The position numbers and the translations under genes are program-made. The notes under the pieces were generated by a model. That model was given only the letters and a program-made list of their open reading frames with translations. It had not been told where the DNA came from and made no database searches. A stretch of 64,000 nucleotides of DNA from Vibrio aquaticus (GTDB taxonomy: Bacteria > Pseudomonadota > Gammaproteobacteria > Enterobacterales > Vibrionaceae), in the NCBI RefSeq assembly GCF_003970385.1, contig NZ_RXZH01000007.1, positions 124,150-188,149 on the forward strand, given 5' to 3'. The first letter of the stretch is position 1, and each line of letters opens with the position of its first letter. This document shows, piece by piece, positions 30,951 to 39,750 of this stretch.

Positions 30951-30984
30951 CTCGCTTCTCGCTTCTCGCTTCTCGCTTCTCGCT
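30949..30984. repeat. Heptanucleotide tandem repeat (5 units)
   Basis: TTCTCGC repeated five times without error, 30949-30983. It ends on the stop codon of the minus-strand gene 30983-31465. Confidence 0.9.
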
Positions 30985-31465
30985 ATTCCGTAAACAGCGT
31001 TTCGTATTTCACAAACGCTGTTTGCGTCTCGCCATAGTAAAGCGTGCCATCAGCTTGAATCGCTACTCGCAACCAACTCTTAGCAGAAGCCGGCTTTGGC
31101 AGTGAGATAGACCAGTTCTGGCCGGTACTGTCGTTTGGCGTCATATCGAGTGGTTGAGTTGCTTGGTCTTGGCTATCTACAATCGATAGTTTGATACCTT
31201 CAAGCGGAAAAGCAGCTTTGAGTGATAGGTCTAAACTATTCGCTGTGAGTTTTTCTGAGCGAAACTGCACTTTAAAGTCGCCATTCGTCATATCGCACAA
31301 ACCACTGGTATAGCGGCAGTTTGATTTAGCGGCCAACTTATAGGTTTCCCCTTCTTTCGCCGCGTGAGGCTTTTCACTCAGCGCCATATCTGTACCAAAA
31401 TAGGCAATCAAAGAGAGGATAGGGGCGATTAGTAATGCGATCAGAAAGTGCTTGTTTTTGAACAT
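30983..31465 (-). CDS. Uncharacterised membrane-anchored periplasmic protein
   Basis: A 160-residue protein I cannot assign. An N-terminal uncleaved-looking membrane segment (residues 6-28, HFLIALLIAPILSLIAYFG) leads to a periplasmic domain of mostly beta character with one cysteine pair (SNCRYTSGLCDM), perhaps a disulfide. The later part (LRVAIQADGTLYYGETQ) suggests an immunoglobulin-like or FixH-like fold, but this is a guess. Its ATG comes only about 6 bp after the end of a MITE-like repeat, and the only upstream purine-rich stretch (GATGGA) belongs to that repeat. The stop codon abuts a heptad tandem repeat. Conserved context: between crbS and the symporter genes. Confidence 0.75.
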   Translation of the reverse strand: MFKNKHFLIALLIAPILSLIAYFGTDMALSEKPHAAKEGETYKLAAKSNCRYTSGLCDMTNGDFKVQFRSEKLTANSLDLSLKAAFPLEGIKLSIVDSQDQATQPLDMTPNDSTGQNWSISLPKPASAKSWLRVAIQADGTLYYGETQTAFVKYETLFTE

Positions 31466-31470
31466 AAAAT

Positions 31471-31630
31471 ACTAGTTCCATCAATTATCTGTTCATTCTT
31501 ACTGGCTAAAATCGCTAATAACTGCGTTAAAGATTTAGAAGGTAGAGCAACTAGCTTGCTGCAATCTTTGCCTTGTTCTAAGCGATTTTATCTGCGTAAT
31601 CTCTGAACATAGAATCAATGGCACTCGTAT
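31471..31630. repeat. MITE-like palindromic repeat (copy 2)
   Basis: The inverted counterpart of the groES-groEL element: ATAACTGCGTTAA (31518-31530) and TTGCCTTGTTCT (31568-31579) are exact reverse complements of words in copy 1. The outer ends form an inverted repeat (TAGTTCCATCAATTATCTGTTC against ACGAGTGCCATTGATTCTATGTTC, mostly matching), and the inner arms TAAAATCGCT and AGCGATTTTA pair perfectly. The whole element could fold into one long hairpin. Confidence 0.75.
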
Positions 31631-31683
31631 ACGTCCTTGCTACTGTTCAGAGAATCTTTAATTATTAGAATAAGTTAAGCGAA

Positions 31684-31709
31684 TAAAAAAGCCCCAATCG
31701 GGGCTTTTG
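31684..31709 (-). terminator. Terminator of the symporter genes
   Basis: On the minus strand, AAAAGCCCC, GATT loop, GGGGCTTTTTT, 17 bp after the large-subunit stop. Confidence 0.92.
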
Positions 31710-31725
31710 TGGTTTAGGTATAGTT

Positions 31726-33453
31726 TTAGTGGTCGACTGCACCGCCAGCACCCGCTGGTACACGTACGTGTTCAACCAAGTCTTTCACTTCTTGTGGCGT
31801 CTCAGCTGTTACTTTCGATACAGCGAACGCGACGATGAAGTTAAACAGAGCACCAATTGCACCAAATGCGTTTGGCTCAATGCCAAAGAACCAGTTACTG
31901 CCCCAGCTTTCTAGGTATTTCCAGTCAGCAACGAATAGGATGCCTTTGTGCTGGAATACGTAGAATAGAGTGATACTGATACCTGCAATCATACCTGCGA
32001 TTGCGCCTTCTTTATTGATACCTTTGCTGAAGATACCCATCATCAAGGCCGGGAAGATGGACGATGCTGCGAGACCGAAGGCCAGTGCAACCGTACCAGC
32101 GGCAAAGCCTGGTGGGTTGAGGCCGAGATAACCGGCCACCGCAATCGCTACAGCCATAGCAATCCGACTGGCGAGCAGCTCATTCTTCTCGGAGATATTC
32201 GGGTTTATGACGCCTTTGATTAAGTCATGAGATATCGCGGACGAGATGGCCAATAATAAGCCTGCCGCCGTTGATAGTGCCGCTGCTAGACCACCCGCTG
32301 CGACAAGTGCGATTACCCAGTTCGGTAGCTTCGCAATCTCAGGGTTAGCCAGTACCATGATGTCACGGTCAACTTTTAGCTCATTGGTTGCAGCGCTAGA
32401 CGTGTACTCAATTAGGCCATCACCGTTCTTATCATCAAAGCCAAGTAGACCTGTTTTCTCCCAGTTTTTGAACCAGTCAGGACGCTCATCATAAGCAAGG
32501 TGCTTACCAGGAGCAGGGTTAACAGTATCCATTAGGTTTAAGCGAGCCATTGCAGATACTGCCGGAGCGGTAGTATATAGGATAGCGATGAACAGTAGTG
32601 CCCAGCCTGCTGATGTACGTGCGTCACGCACTTTCGGTACCGTGAAGAAACGGATGATTACGTGTGGCAGACCTGCAGTACCAATCATTAGCGACATCGT
32701 GTAAACAAACATGTTTAACGTATCACCCCGGACATGGGTGGTGTATTCACTAAATCCGAGCTCGGTGACCACTTGGTCGAGCCTATCGAGTAGATAGACA
32801 TCGGTGCCTTGTATGGTACTCCCTAGGCCAATTTGAGGAAGAGGGTGACCTGTTAGTTGCAGAGAGATGAAGATTGCAGGAATAGTGTAAGCTAAAATGA
32901 GTACGCAATATTGAGCAATCTGCGTGTATGTGATGCCTTTCATGCCGCCCATAACCGCGTACATAAATACGATACACATACCGATCAGTAGGCCAGTAGA
33001 GTAGTCCACTTCTAGGAAACGACCGAACGCAACACCAACCCCTTTCATCTGACCGATAACGTAAGTTACTGATGCGATGATTAGACACACAACCGCTACA
33101 ATACGCGCTGTGTTTGAGTAGAAACGTTCGCCTACGAACTCTGGCACCGTGAACTTGCCAAACTTACGTAGGTAAGGTGCAAGTAGAAGTGCTAGAAGTA
33201 CGTAACCGCCAGTCCAACCCATTAGGAATACGCTGCCGCCGTAACCCATGAAGGCGATAAGACCAGCCATAGAGATAAATGATGCTGCTGACATCCAGTC
33301 TGCTGCGGTTGCCATGCCGTTTGCGATTGGGTTTACACCACCGCCAGCAACATAGAACTCTTTCGTTGATCCAGCACGAGCCCAAATCGCAATACCGATG
33401 TAAAGGATAAAGGTCGCACCAACAACGAGGTAAGTGATAGTTTTCAAATCCAT
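31726..33453 (-). CDS. Sodium:solute symporter large subunit (VC_2705 / ActP-like subfamily)
   Basis: A 575-residue SSS-family permease with about 13 spans, probably importing acetate or a related monocarboxylate with Na+. The genomic pairing with acs/crbS/crbR supports acetate, but the substrate is inferred. Typical segments are EFYVAGGGVNPIANGMATAADWMSAASFI and GGMKGITYTQIAQY. An EF-hand-like loop, DKNGDGLIEYTS (341-352), lies in the hydrophilic loop after NWEKTGLLGFD. Its first nine positions fit a Ca2+ loop, but position 12 is Ser instead of Glu. It starts 12 bp after the small-subunit gene, so the two form one unit. Confidence 0.9.
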   Translation of the reverse strand: MDLKTITYLVVGATFILYIGIAIWARAGSTKEFYVAGGGVNPIANGMATAADWMSAASFISMAGLIAFMGYGGSVFLMGWTGGYVLLALLLAPYLRKFGKFTVPEFVGERFYSNTARIVAVVCLIIASVTYVIGQMKGVGVAFGRFLEVDYSTGLLIGMCIVFMYAVMGGMKGITYTQIAQYCVLILAYTIPAIFISLQLTGHPLPQIGLGSTIQGTDVYLLDRLDQVVTELGFSEYTTHVRGDTLNMFVYTMSLMIGTAGLPHVIIRFFTVPKVRDARTSAGWALLFIAILYTTAPAVSAMARLNLMDTVNPAPGKHLAYDERPDWFKNWEKTGLLGFDDKNGDGLIEYTSSAATNELKVDRDIMVLANPEIAKLPNWVIALVAAGGLAAALSTAAGLLLAISSAISHDLIKGVINPNISEKNELLASRIAMAVAIAVAGYLGLNPPGFAAGTVALAFGLAASSIFPALMMGIFSKGINKEGAIAGMIAGISITLFYVFQHKGILFVADWKYLESWGSNWFFGIEPNAFGAIGALFNFIVAFAVSKVTAETPQEVKDLVEHVRVPAGAGGAVDH

Positions 33454-33465
33454 CTGAGTGACTCC

Positions 33466-33729
33466 TTACTCATCTACGCCGAATTCACGGTCGATTTGGC
33501 GCATTTTCCACGCGTAGTAGAAAATAATACCTAGGAAGGCATAGATTGAGCCTTGTTGAGCAAACCAGAAACCTAGCTTGTAACCACCTAGTTGAAATTG
33601 ATTAAGTTGATCGACAAATAAGATGCCGCAGCCGAAAGATACAACGAACCAAATCACCATTAGAGTGATCATCAGCTTCACGTTCTTATCCCAATAGGCT
33701 TTGGCTTTATCCTGACTTTCAAACGCCAT
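33466..33729 (-). CDS. DUF4212 protein, symporter small subunit
   Basis: An 87-residue two-span membrane protein (spans around LMITLMVIWFVVSFGCGILFV and GSIYAFLGIIFYYAWKM) with the family hallmark LGFWFAQQGSIY. It belongs to the family that always precedes VC_2705-type sodium:solute symporters and is thought to be an accessory subunit. A strong GGAGG lies 6 bp upstream of its ATG. The two genes are 12 bp apart. Confidence 0.9.
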   Translation of the reverse strand: MAFESQDKAKAYWDKNVKLMITLMVIWFVVSFGCGILFVDQLNQFQLGGYKLGFWFAQQGSIYAFLGIIFYYAWKMRQIDREFGVDE

Positions 33730-33833
33730 TGCCGCCTCCTTACGATTGGTTTGGGTTGTTAAAAAAATGTTTCACCATGTACATTAGCAAGGGCTTGGCA
33801 ATAACTCTTTTCAACTTTAGTCGCGGCAATAAA

Positions 33834-33863
33834 AACAAAAAGCGCCCATATAACGGGCGCTTA
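33834..33863 (-). terminator. Terminator after the MarC gene
   Basis: On the minus strand, AAGCGCCCG, short loop, GGGCGCTTTTTG followed by TTTTT. It lies between the MarC stop and the symporter promoter region. Confidence 0.88.
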
Positions 33864-33910
33864 GTAAAAGACGTATTGATTTTTGTGATGTTAACGTTGT
33901 GTTAAATTAG

Positions 33911-33922
33911 CCTAAAGTCTAA
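33911..33922. promoter_or_regulatory. Shared 12-mer upstream of the symporter pair
   Basis: CCTAAAGTCTAA is the exact reverse complement of the word at 23316-23327 upstream of acs. It lies about 180 bp upstream of the DUF4212 start codon. However, it sits on the far side of the MarC terminator from the DUF4212-symporter genes. Confidence 0.3.
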
Positions 33923-33951
33923 CGTTTCATTCATTATTCTATAAATTTAAT

Positions 33952-34578
33952 CTAGCTTATGTAGAAATCTTTGATCCCCATCAGCAGGTTATTGACGGCA
34001 ACCGCCGCTAGAATCAGCCCCATCACGCGGCTAATAATGGCGGCACCGACATTGCCAATCCATTTCTGAATATGTGTCGCGCCTAACAGCAGTAACAGCG
34101 TAATCAATAGCACAACGACCATGATGCCAGCGGTAATTCCCTGATCAATCAATGAAAAACGGTGGTTGTCCGTCAACATGACAATCGCCATCATTGCACC
34201 AGGAGAGGCAATCGAAGGAATCGCTAAAGGGTAGACCGCTAAATCAGCAAGATCGGAATGACTGATTTCTTCAGAAAGCTTGGTTTCTTGCTCAGGCTTT
34301 GATTCTCCAAAAATCATCGTCAGGGCGAACAGCAGCAGAACTAAACCACCGGCGGCCTGAAAGGCTGGCAATGGGATTTGCATCGCCTCAAGTAGCACTT
34401 GTCCTATGAGTAAGAAAAACAGCAAAACACCCGTCGCGATAGCAACCGCTTTTAAGGCGACCAGTCGGCGCTGCTTGGCTGTGAGGTGTTGAGTTTGAGA
34501 GAGATAAACGGGAACAGACCCGATAGGATCAATAACGGCCCAGAGAACCACAAATTGGGTAATGATGATGCTTAACAA
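33952..34578 (-). CDS. MarC family membrane protein
   Basis: A 208-residue inner-membrane protein with six predicted spans, of the MarC/YchE/YhgN family (NAAT type). Its function is uncertain; the old link to multiple antibiotic resistance was not upheld. Recognisable stretches are FVVLWAVIDPIGSVPVYLSQT at the N-terminus, the central PLAIPSIASPGAMMAIVML and the C-terminal GAAIISRVMGLILAAVAVNNLLMGI. It lies between crbR and the symporter pair, on the same strand as both, with a terminator at its 3' side. Confidence 0.9.
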   Translation of the reverse strand: MLSIIITQFVVLWAVIDPIGSVPVYLSQTQHLTAKQRRLVALKAVAIATGVLLFFLLIGQVLLEAMQIPLPAFQAAGGLVLLLFALTMIFGESKPEQETKLSEEISHSDLADLAVYPLAIPSIASPGAMMAIVMLTDNHRFSLIDQGITAGIMVVVLLITLLLLLGATHIQKWIGNVGAAIISRVMGLILAAVAVNNLLMGIKDFYIS

Positions 34579-34698
34579 GAGAAGTACTCCCAGAGTTAGT
34601 GAACAGAGGGGTAAATCAGATTGTCGCCTGATATAGAGTGTGTTTACACGCGCTATTTTAGCAAAATTCTAAGAGTATTAATGTTATTTTCTGGTGAG

Positions 34699-35334
34699 TT
34701 AAACCTCAGATTCTAATTGTTGTAGCAAAATAACTGCCTGAGTTCGGTTTTTCACATCTAATTTTCTAAATATGGCCGTCATATGGGCTTTAATGGTCGC
34801 TTCTGACACATTTAACTCGTACGCAATCTGCTTATTGAGCAAACCATCGGATAGCATTCCAAGAACTTTGTATTGCTGTGGCGTTAAAGTAGATATTTTT
34901 TCAGCTAAATCATTGCAAGCCGCATTGTTGGTAATCGACCCCTCAGGAAAGAAAGGTTCGCCATTGAGCACTTGGTTGAGGGCTGAGATAAGCTCGCGCA
35001 TGTCACTGGATTTCGGAATAAAGCCAAACGCACCATGGCTTTTCACTTGTGTGACTACTGCAGGTTCTTCACTGGCCGAAACCACCACAATCGGCAAATC
35101 TGGATATTCAGCACGGAGCTGGATTAAACCAGACATGCCATTGGCACCGGGCATTTTTAGATCGAGCAGCAGCAGATCGGGCTCGTCTTCTTTTTTGAGC
35201 AAAGTCAGTAAGGCGTCGTGTGAATCGGCTTCGAGTAAGTTAGCACCACTCACAGCCATATGAACTGATTGAAATAGAGCATTGCGAAACAGTGGGTGAT
35301 CATCGGCAATGATAATGGTGTAAGTCGAATCCAT
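34699..35334 (-). CDS. crbR: LuxR-family response regulator CrbR
   Basis: A 211-residue NarL/LuxR-type regulator. The receiver domain (1-125) has the acidic pair in IIIADDHPLF, phospho-acceptor D58 in LLLLDLKMPG and the conserved Lys in GFIPKSS. The C-terminal helix-turn-helix is at about 147-205 (LTPQQYKVLGMLSDGLLNKQIAYELNVSEATIKAHM). By homology it is CrbR, the partner of CrbS, which activates acs in V. cholerae. The gene order crbR - marC - DUF4212 - symporter suggests it also controls uptake. It is monocistronic, or first of a loosely spaced set. Confidence 0.88.
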   Translation of the reverse strand: MDSTYTIIIADDHPLFRNALFQSVHMAVSGANLLEADSHDALLTLLKKEDEPDLLLLDLKMPGANGMSGLIQLRAEYPDLPIVVVSASEEPAVVTQVKSHGAFGFIPKSSDMRELISALNQVLNGEPFFPEGSITNNAACNDLAEKISTLTPQQYKVLGMLSDGLLNKQIAYELNVSEATIKAHMTAIFRKLDVKNRTQAVILLQQLESEV

Positions 35335-35538
35335 GACGTTAACTACTTATGACGGTTGAGTTAATGGAATTATTGTCATCTTTGCGATTGTGAACAATGT
35401 TTATCCACTAAAAGTCTGAACTGTATCGGGTTTTATTAGCAAAATTGCATATAGGGACCAACCTTAAAAAATAAATGAGTACTTGCTCACTTTGGTCGGG
35501 ATCTGATTGCGAAGATTCGGTTTATCGCCACATACAAT

Positions 35539-35566
35539 AACGCCAGCAAAGGTGCTGGCGTTGTTT
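35539..35566. terminator. Hairpin downstream of dsbD
   Basis: AACGCCAGCA, AAGG loop, TGCTGGCGTT: a perfect 10-bp stem 7 bp after the dsbD stop. The T tract on the minus strand is weak. Confidence 0.7.
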
Positions 35567-35572
35567 GAAAGC

Positions 35573-37378
35573 TTAAAGGCTATGGGTATCCAAATGCTTT
35601 AGGAAGGTCTCTTCATTCATAAAGCCGGTGATGCGAGCGTTTGAAACGGGCTCGCCTTGGCTATCCCAGAACTCAATGGTAGGCAGACCAAGCACACGCA
35701 TTTCTTTGAGTAGGGCAATGTCTTGAGGTTGGTTACGTGTGACGTCTGCTTGCAGTAACACAAAGTCTTTGAGCTTGGCTTCAACCGCTGGCTGGTGGAA
35801 GGTGTACTTCTCAAACTCTTTACAGGTCACACACCAATCGGCATAGAAGTCGAGCATCACAGGTTTACCGGCCAGTTTAGCCGCTTCGAGCTGTTGGTTG
35901 AGCTCATCAATGTTAGCGACACGAATGAACTCAACTTGATTTTGTGTTTGTTCGAGGTGGGAATTGCCAAAGTAGTAGTTCAGCGCAGGTTGAGCCGAAG
36001 CAAACAGGCCAAGCACAGCGATAATCCCGACAACACTTTGCTTCCAACCGCCGAATGGCAACGAGTTCTTCACATGATAGAGCCAACCAAATGCCAGGAT
36101 GCCCAACACTGACCACAGCGCGGTTGCCCATAGTTCCGGTAGGATTCGTTCAAGCAGGAAGATAGGGGCAGCCAATAAGACAAAACCAAACAGTGTTTTT
36201 ACACGATCCATCCAGTTGCCCGCTTTTGGCAGCAACTTATTCCCAAATACGGCCACAAGCATCAGTGGAATGCCCATGCCGATTGCGAGTGCATACAGAG
36301 CAATACCACCAGTGAGTAGATCGCCACTTTGCGCCACGTACAACAACGCACCAGACAGTGGAGCGGTGGTACACGGTGAACACACGAGACCTGAAATCGC
36401 ACCCATGGCAAACACGCCAAGTGAGCTGCCACCTTGCTGTTTATTACTTAAGTTGTTTAACCAAGTTTGAGCACTGCTTGGTAGTTGAATGGTGTATAAG
36501 CCGAACATTGACAGCGCTAACGTAACGAACAACATGCTTAGGCCAATAAGAACATAAGGGTGTTGCATTGCCGCTTGAAATTGCATCCCGGCTGACGCAA
36601 CGACCAAGCCCAGTAGGGTATAGGTCAGCGCCATACCTTGCACGTATATGAACGCTAAACCCAAAGCACGAGTGTGGCTGAGCTTACCGCTGCCCAATAC
36701 GATGCTGGTTAAGATCGGGTACATCGGCAGTACACACGGTGTAAAGGCGAGGCCCACACCGAGCGCCAGGAACATCAGTGGTGTCCACCAATTGTCACTC
36801 AACTTAGACGCAAGGTTCGACTCACTGGATACTGGCGCTGTAGGTTCAGCAGCCACAGGAACCGATGTTTCTTTGGTTGCTGGTTGAGTAGATGATGTAG
36901 TGGATGAAGTGTTACTCGCTGAAGTCGTAAAGCTAGTAAGGTCAACGACACGAGTCTCTGGTGGATAACAGAACCCCGCTTTTGCACAGCCTTGGTACCG
37001 AACAATCAAACGAGCGCCATCTTGATAATCGGCCAGTGGTACTTCAACGAACAGCGGTGTGGTGTAAATATTCACATCACCGAAAAATTCATCTTTGTAC
37101 GGTTCGCCATCGCGCATCTCAATATTGCCAATCGAGACATTTTCACCACTGATCGAAACTCGGTGCTGATAGAGGTAGTAGTCTTCTTTAACTTGCCAAT
37201 CCATGAGTACACGGTCGCCTTGCTGGAAGGCGTTGAACGGGAAAGCTTCATCGACCGGGACGAACGTATTGCTGTCATTGCCAAAAGACAATGAAGAATT
37301 GGATTGCCCAAACAGCGCCATTGCGGGCGTTGAAACGACAGAAATACACAGCAGTAAAAGAGATAAGGCGAAGCGCAT
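35573..37378 (-). CDS. dsbD: Thiol:disulfide interchange protein DsbD
   Basis: Carries electrons from cytoplasmic thioredoxin across the inner membrane to periplasmic DsbC/DsbG and CcmG. The 601-residue protein has a signal peptide (1-21, ending in STPAMA). The N-terminal alpha domain has the redox pair in [13 protein letters not shown]. An eight-span beta domain carries the cysteines in [13 protein letters not shown] and [14 protein letters not shown], and the C-terminal thioredoxin domain has WCVTC ([16 protein letters not shown]). All six functional cysteines are present. A low-complexity Ser/Thr linker links the alpha domain to the membrane part. Confidence 0.96.
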   Translation of the reverse strand: MRFALSLLLLCISVVSTPAMALFGQSNSSLSFGNDSNTFVPVDEAFPFNAFQQGDRVLMDWQVKEDYYLYQHRVSISGENVSIGNIEMRDGEPYKDEFFGDVNIYTTPLFVEVPLADYQDGARLIVRYQGCAKAGFCYPPETRVVDLTSFTTSASNTSSTTSSTQPATKETSVPVAAEPTAPVSSESNLASKLSDNWWTPLMFLALGVGLAFTPCVLPMYPILTSIVLGSGKLSHTRALGLAFIYVQGMALTYTLLGLVVASAGMQFQAAMQHPYVLIGLSMLFVTLALSMFGLYTIQLPSSAQTWLNNLSNKQQGGSSLGVFAMGAISGLVCSPCTTAPLSGALLYVAQSGDLLTGGIALYALAIGMGIPLMLVAVFGNKLLPKAGNWMDRVKTLFGFVLLAAPIFLLERILPELWATALWSVLGILAFGWLYHVKNSLPFGGWKQSVVGIIAVLGLFASAQPALNYYFGNSHLEQTQNQVEFIRVANIDELNQQLEAAKLAGKPVMLDFYADWCVTCKEFEKYTFHQPAVEAKLKDFVLLQADVTRNQPQDIALLKEMRVLGLPTIEFWDSQGEPVSNARITGFMNEETFLKHLDTHSL

Positions 37379-37534
37379 AGAAGAGCCACTTAAGTTAAAT
37401 TTTCATCATTTTAACTCAATCAGACAGAAGAAAGGCGGAATAAGTTTCACGCAATATGAATTATTGTTGATAAGAAGAGCGGCCACATAGAGAAGGAGAA
37501 AGAGCTGTGGCCACTCTGATGAATTTTGGATGAC

Positions 37535-38023
37535 CTAGGCAACCCCTAAACGCGCTCGAACGACACGTTCGCAAGCATCAATATGGTCAGTGTCTTTGGG
37601 GATCACCAATACGGTGTCATTCCCGCCGACCGTACCGAGGATCTCGGTGTGAGGGTCAATATCGACCAAGCGCGCGACAAGTTGCGCACTACCCGGGTGG
37701 GTTTTTACCACCACCATAGCTTGGTTATGGGTGATGAACTCAATTTGGGAAGAGATAGACGACTCTACGCGCACCGGCGCGGTTTCAACCGTAATGCAAT
37801 AAACCTTTTTACCGCAGGCGTTTTGTACCTTGATGACCCCTAGCTGAGACAATAAACGGGATACTGTAGATTGACTAATCCCATGAAAGCCAATATCGAC
37901 AAGGGCTTCTCGCAGTTCATTTTGAGTCGAGAAACTTTGTTGTTGCAGTAAGCGTTTGCAGGCAGCGGTCAGCGTTTTATCTTCACTGTAATCCACGATA
38001 TTGGAATTTAGAGTTTCACTCAT
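37535..38023 (-). CDS. argR: ArgR-family arginine repressor
   Basis: An arginine-sensing hexameric regulator of 162 residues. The N-terminal winged helix (ELREALVDIGFHGISQSTVSRLLSQLG) precedes the C-terminal oligomerisation and arginine-binding domain with GTVGGNDTVLVIPKD. AAGGAG precedes ATG 38023. The gene is next to pyrBI and the arginine deiminase operon, whereas the usual enteric argR neighbour is mdh. It may therefore be a second, catabolism-linked ArgR; whether the genome has another copy cannot be seen here. An ARG-box-like sequence 25 bp upstream of its start suggests autoregulation. Confidence 0.88.
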   Translation of the reverse strand: MSETLNSNIVDYSEDKTLTAACKRLLQQQSFSTQNELREALVDIGFHGISQSTVSRLLSQLGVIKVQNACGKKVYCITVETAPVRVESSISSQIEFITHNQAMVVVKTHPGSAQLVARLVDIDPHTEILGTVGGNDTVLVIPKDTDHIDACERVVRARLGVA

Positions 38024-38047
38024 GCGAACTCCTTAACTATGACGTAA

Positions 38048-38061
38048 TGAATAATCGTCCA
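38048..38061. promoter_or_regulatory. ARG-box-like sequence before argR
   Basis: TGAATAATCGTCCA matches the ARG box core TGAATAATTATTCA at 11 of 14 positions, 25 bp upstream of the argR ATG. By inspection only. Confidence 0.45.
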
Positions 38062-38232
38062 TACCACTCTCAGCACTCCATTTCCTTCGGATGCTATGTC
38101 TGGTGAGCCGTTACTCTCTGGTAACTTATTTTATAATTTTGAGTTTACCACCAAATTATATGCGGCAATGTGAATGCGATCGCCAAATAAAAAACTATAT
38201 AATTTCTTGAAGTTAGCGGTGTGTTCGGAGGG

Positions 38233-38274
38233 CTTGCGGATATTTATCCATGTTATGGCATAAATATCCGCAAG
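38233..38274. repeat. 42-nt long palindrome downstream of pyrI
   Basis: CTTGCGGATATTTAT (38233-38247) and ATAAATATCCGCAAG (38260-38274) are perfect 15-nt complements. CCAT/ATGG extends the stem inside, with one bulged base. It lies 39 bp after the pyrI stop and has no T tract on either strand, so it is not a typical terminator. Confidence 0.85.
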
Positions 38275-38312
38275 ATTTAAAGGAAAGGTTTTAAAGCTGA
38301 GTAATCACGCCA

Positions 38313-38777
38313 TTAGCGCGCTTCTGTCATAATTTCGCGTGAGAATACTTTTTCACAGTAGTGACATTTTAGCTGCACGTTGTCGTGTTTTTCTTGCACT
38401 TTGAATTTGCTTTCAACAGGTTCACCGTGAGAAATACAGTTGCTGTTCGGACATTCAAAAACACTTTCAATACTGTCAGGAAGTGCCAAGTTGAGTTTAT
38501 TCACCACCTTGTACTCTTCAATCTGGTTTACCGTTGCTTTCGGTGCGTAAAGCGCTAACTGGTTAGCTTGCTCTTTCGTTAGGTAGATGTTCTCAATCTT
38601 AATCAGATCTTTCGCGCCTAGTGCTGACGACGGTAGGTTCAAGCCAATCGTGATGCGCTCGTTGGTCTTGTGCATCTTGAACAACTTAAGCACTTTAATA
38701 CCAATATGAGCAGGGATATGGTCGATTACAGAGCCGTTACGAATTGCTTCTACCTGAAGTTGAGTTTCTTTCACCAT
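38313..38777 (-). CDS. pyrI: Aspartate carbamoyltransferase regulatory chain
   Basis: The allosteric subunit binding CTP/ATP in the PyrB6-PyrI6 holoenzyme, 154 residues from ATG 38777 ([23 protein letters not shown]), preceded by AGGAGAGAT. The zinc-binding cysteines C109, C114, C138 and C141 (ECPNSNC ... KCHYC) match the E. coli protein exactly. The frame extends upstream into pyrB, but that extension is spurious. The 16-bp gap after pyrB supports a pyrBI operon. Confidence 0.97.
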   Translation of the reverse strand: MVKETQLQVEAIRNGSVIDHIPAHIGIKVLKLFKMHKTNERITIGLNLPSSALGAKDLIKIENIYLTKEQANQLALYAPKATVNQIEEYKVVNKLNLALPDSIESVFECPNSNCISHGEPVESKFKVQEKHDNVQLKCHYCEKVFSREIMTEAR

Positions 38778-38793
38778 GATATCTCTCCTGCTA

Positions 38794-39723
38794 TTAAAGG
38801 GTGTCGTTAAGAACAAGGGCCAGTAAAGCTTCACGTGCGTATACGCCATTTTCAGCTTGTTCGAAGTAGTAAGCGTGTTTGGTTTTGTCGACATCGACCG
38901 TGATTTCATCAACACGTGGTAGAGGGTGGAGTACTTTAAGGTTGTCGCGCGCTTCCGTTAAGGTCGCCGCTGTTAGGATAAAGGCCGATTTCATGTGCGC
39001 GTATTCCGACTCGTCAAAACGCTCTTTTTGTACACGGGTCATGTATAGTACATCCAGCTCTGGCACCACTTCTTCAATGTTGCTGTGCATGCTGAATGTA
39101 ATGCCTGACTCTTCTAGTTCTTCACAGATGTAGTCTGGCATCGCCAGTGCGTCTGGTGCGATAAAGAAGAAACGGACGTTGTCGAACTTCGCTAATGCTT
39201 GAGTTAGAGAGTGAACAGTGCGGCCGTATTTTAAGTCACCGACGAACGCGACGTTGAGGTTGTCTAACGTGCCTTGAGTTTCGTAGATAGAGAATAGGTC
39301 GAGCAGTGTCTGTGTCGGATGTTGGTTCGCGCCGTCGCCACCGTTGATGATAGGCACACCGTTAGAGAATTCAGAAGCTAGACGTGCAGCGCCTTCTTGT
39401 GGATGACGCATAACGAACGCATCCACATACGAAGCGATAACTTGCACCGAGTCAGCCAATGTTTCGCCTTTTTTCGCCAGAGACGTGTTACCACCGTTAT
39501 CAAAACCAATCACGCTGCCACCTAAACGCTCAACAGCGGTTTCAAATGAAAGGCGAGTACGCGTTGATGGTTCAAAGAAACAGCTCGCGACCACTTTGTT
39601 TTTCAACAGCTCTGGATTCGGTTCAGCTTTTAATCTTGCCGCCGTATCGACGATAAGCTCTAGCTCTTCACGGCTGAGCTCAGGGATGGAAATGATGTGC
39701 TTATTAAATAACGAATGCGCCAT
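38794..39723 (-). CDS. pyrB: Aspartate carbamoyltransferase catalytic chain
   Basis: Condenses carbamoyl phosphate with aspartate, the committed step of pyrimidine synthesis. At 309 residues from ATG 39723 ([16 protein letters not shown]) it matches the usual length; an upstream open frame merely reads through the leader. The carbamoyl-phosphate motif is [12 protein letters not shown] and the aspartate site is [12 protein letters not shown]. Expression should be governed by the leader peptide/attenuator (39745-39874) and by a promoter overlapped by a PurR-box-like site. It lies next to argF and arcC, which also handle carbamoyl phosphate. Confidence 0.98.
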   Translation of the reverse strand: MAHSLFNKHIISIPELSREELELIVDTAARLKAEPNPELLKNKVVASCFFEPSTRTRLSFETAVERLGGSVIGFDNGGNTSLAKKGETLADSVQVIASYVDAFVMRHPQEGAARLASEFSNGVPIINGGDGANQHPTQTLLDLFSIYETQGTLDNLNVAFVGDLKYGRTVHSLTQALAKFDNVRFFFIAPDALAMPDYICEELEESGITFSMHSNIEEVVPELDVLYMTRVQKERFDESEYAHMKSAFILTAATLTEARDNLKVLHPLPRVDEITVDVDKTKHAYYFEQAENGVYAREALLALVLNDTL

Positions 39724-39750
39724 AGCAATGCTTCCTAGTCGTGATTTATA

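Noticed and set aside
30920-31105. Plus-strand frame through the heptad repeats
   Set aside because: It consists of translated tandem repeats plus the antisense of the minus-strand gene; no start signal.
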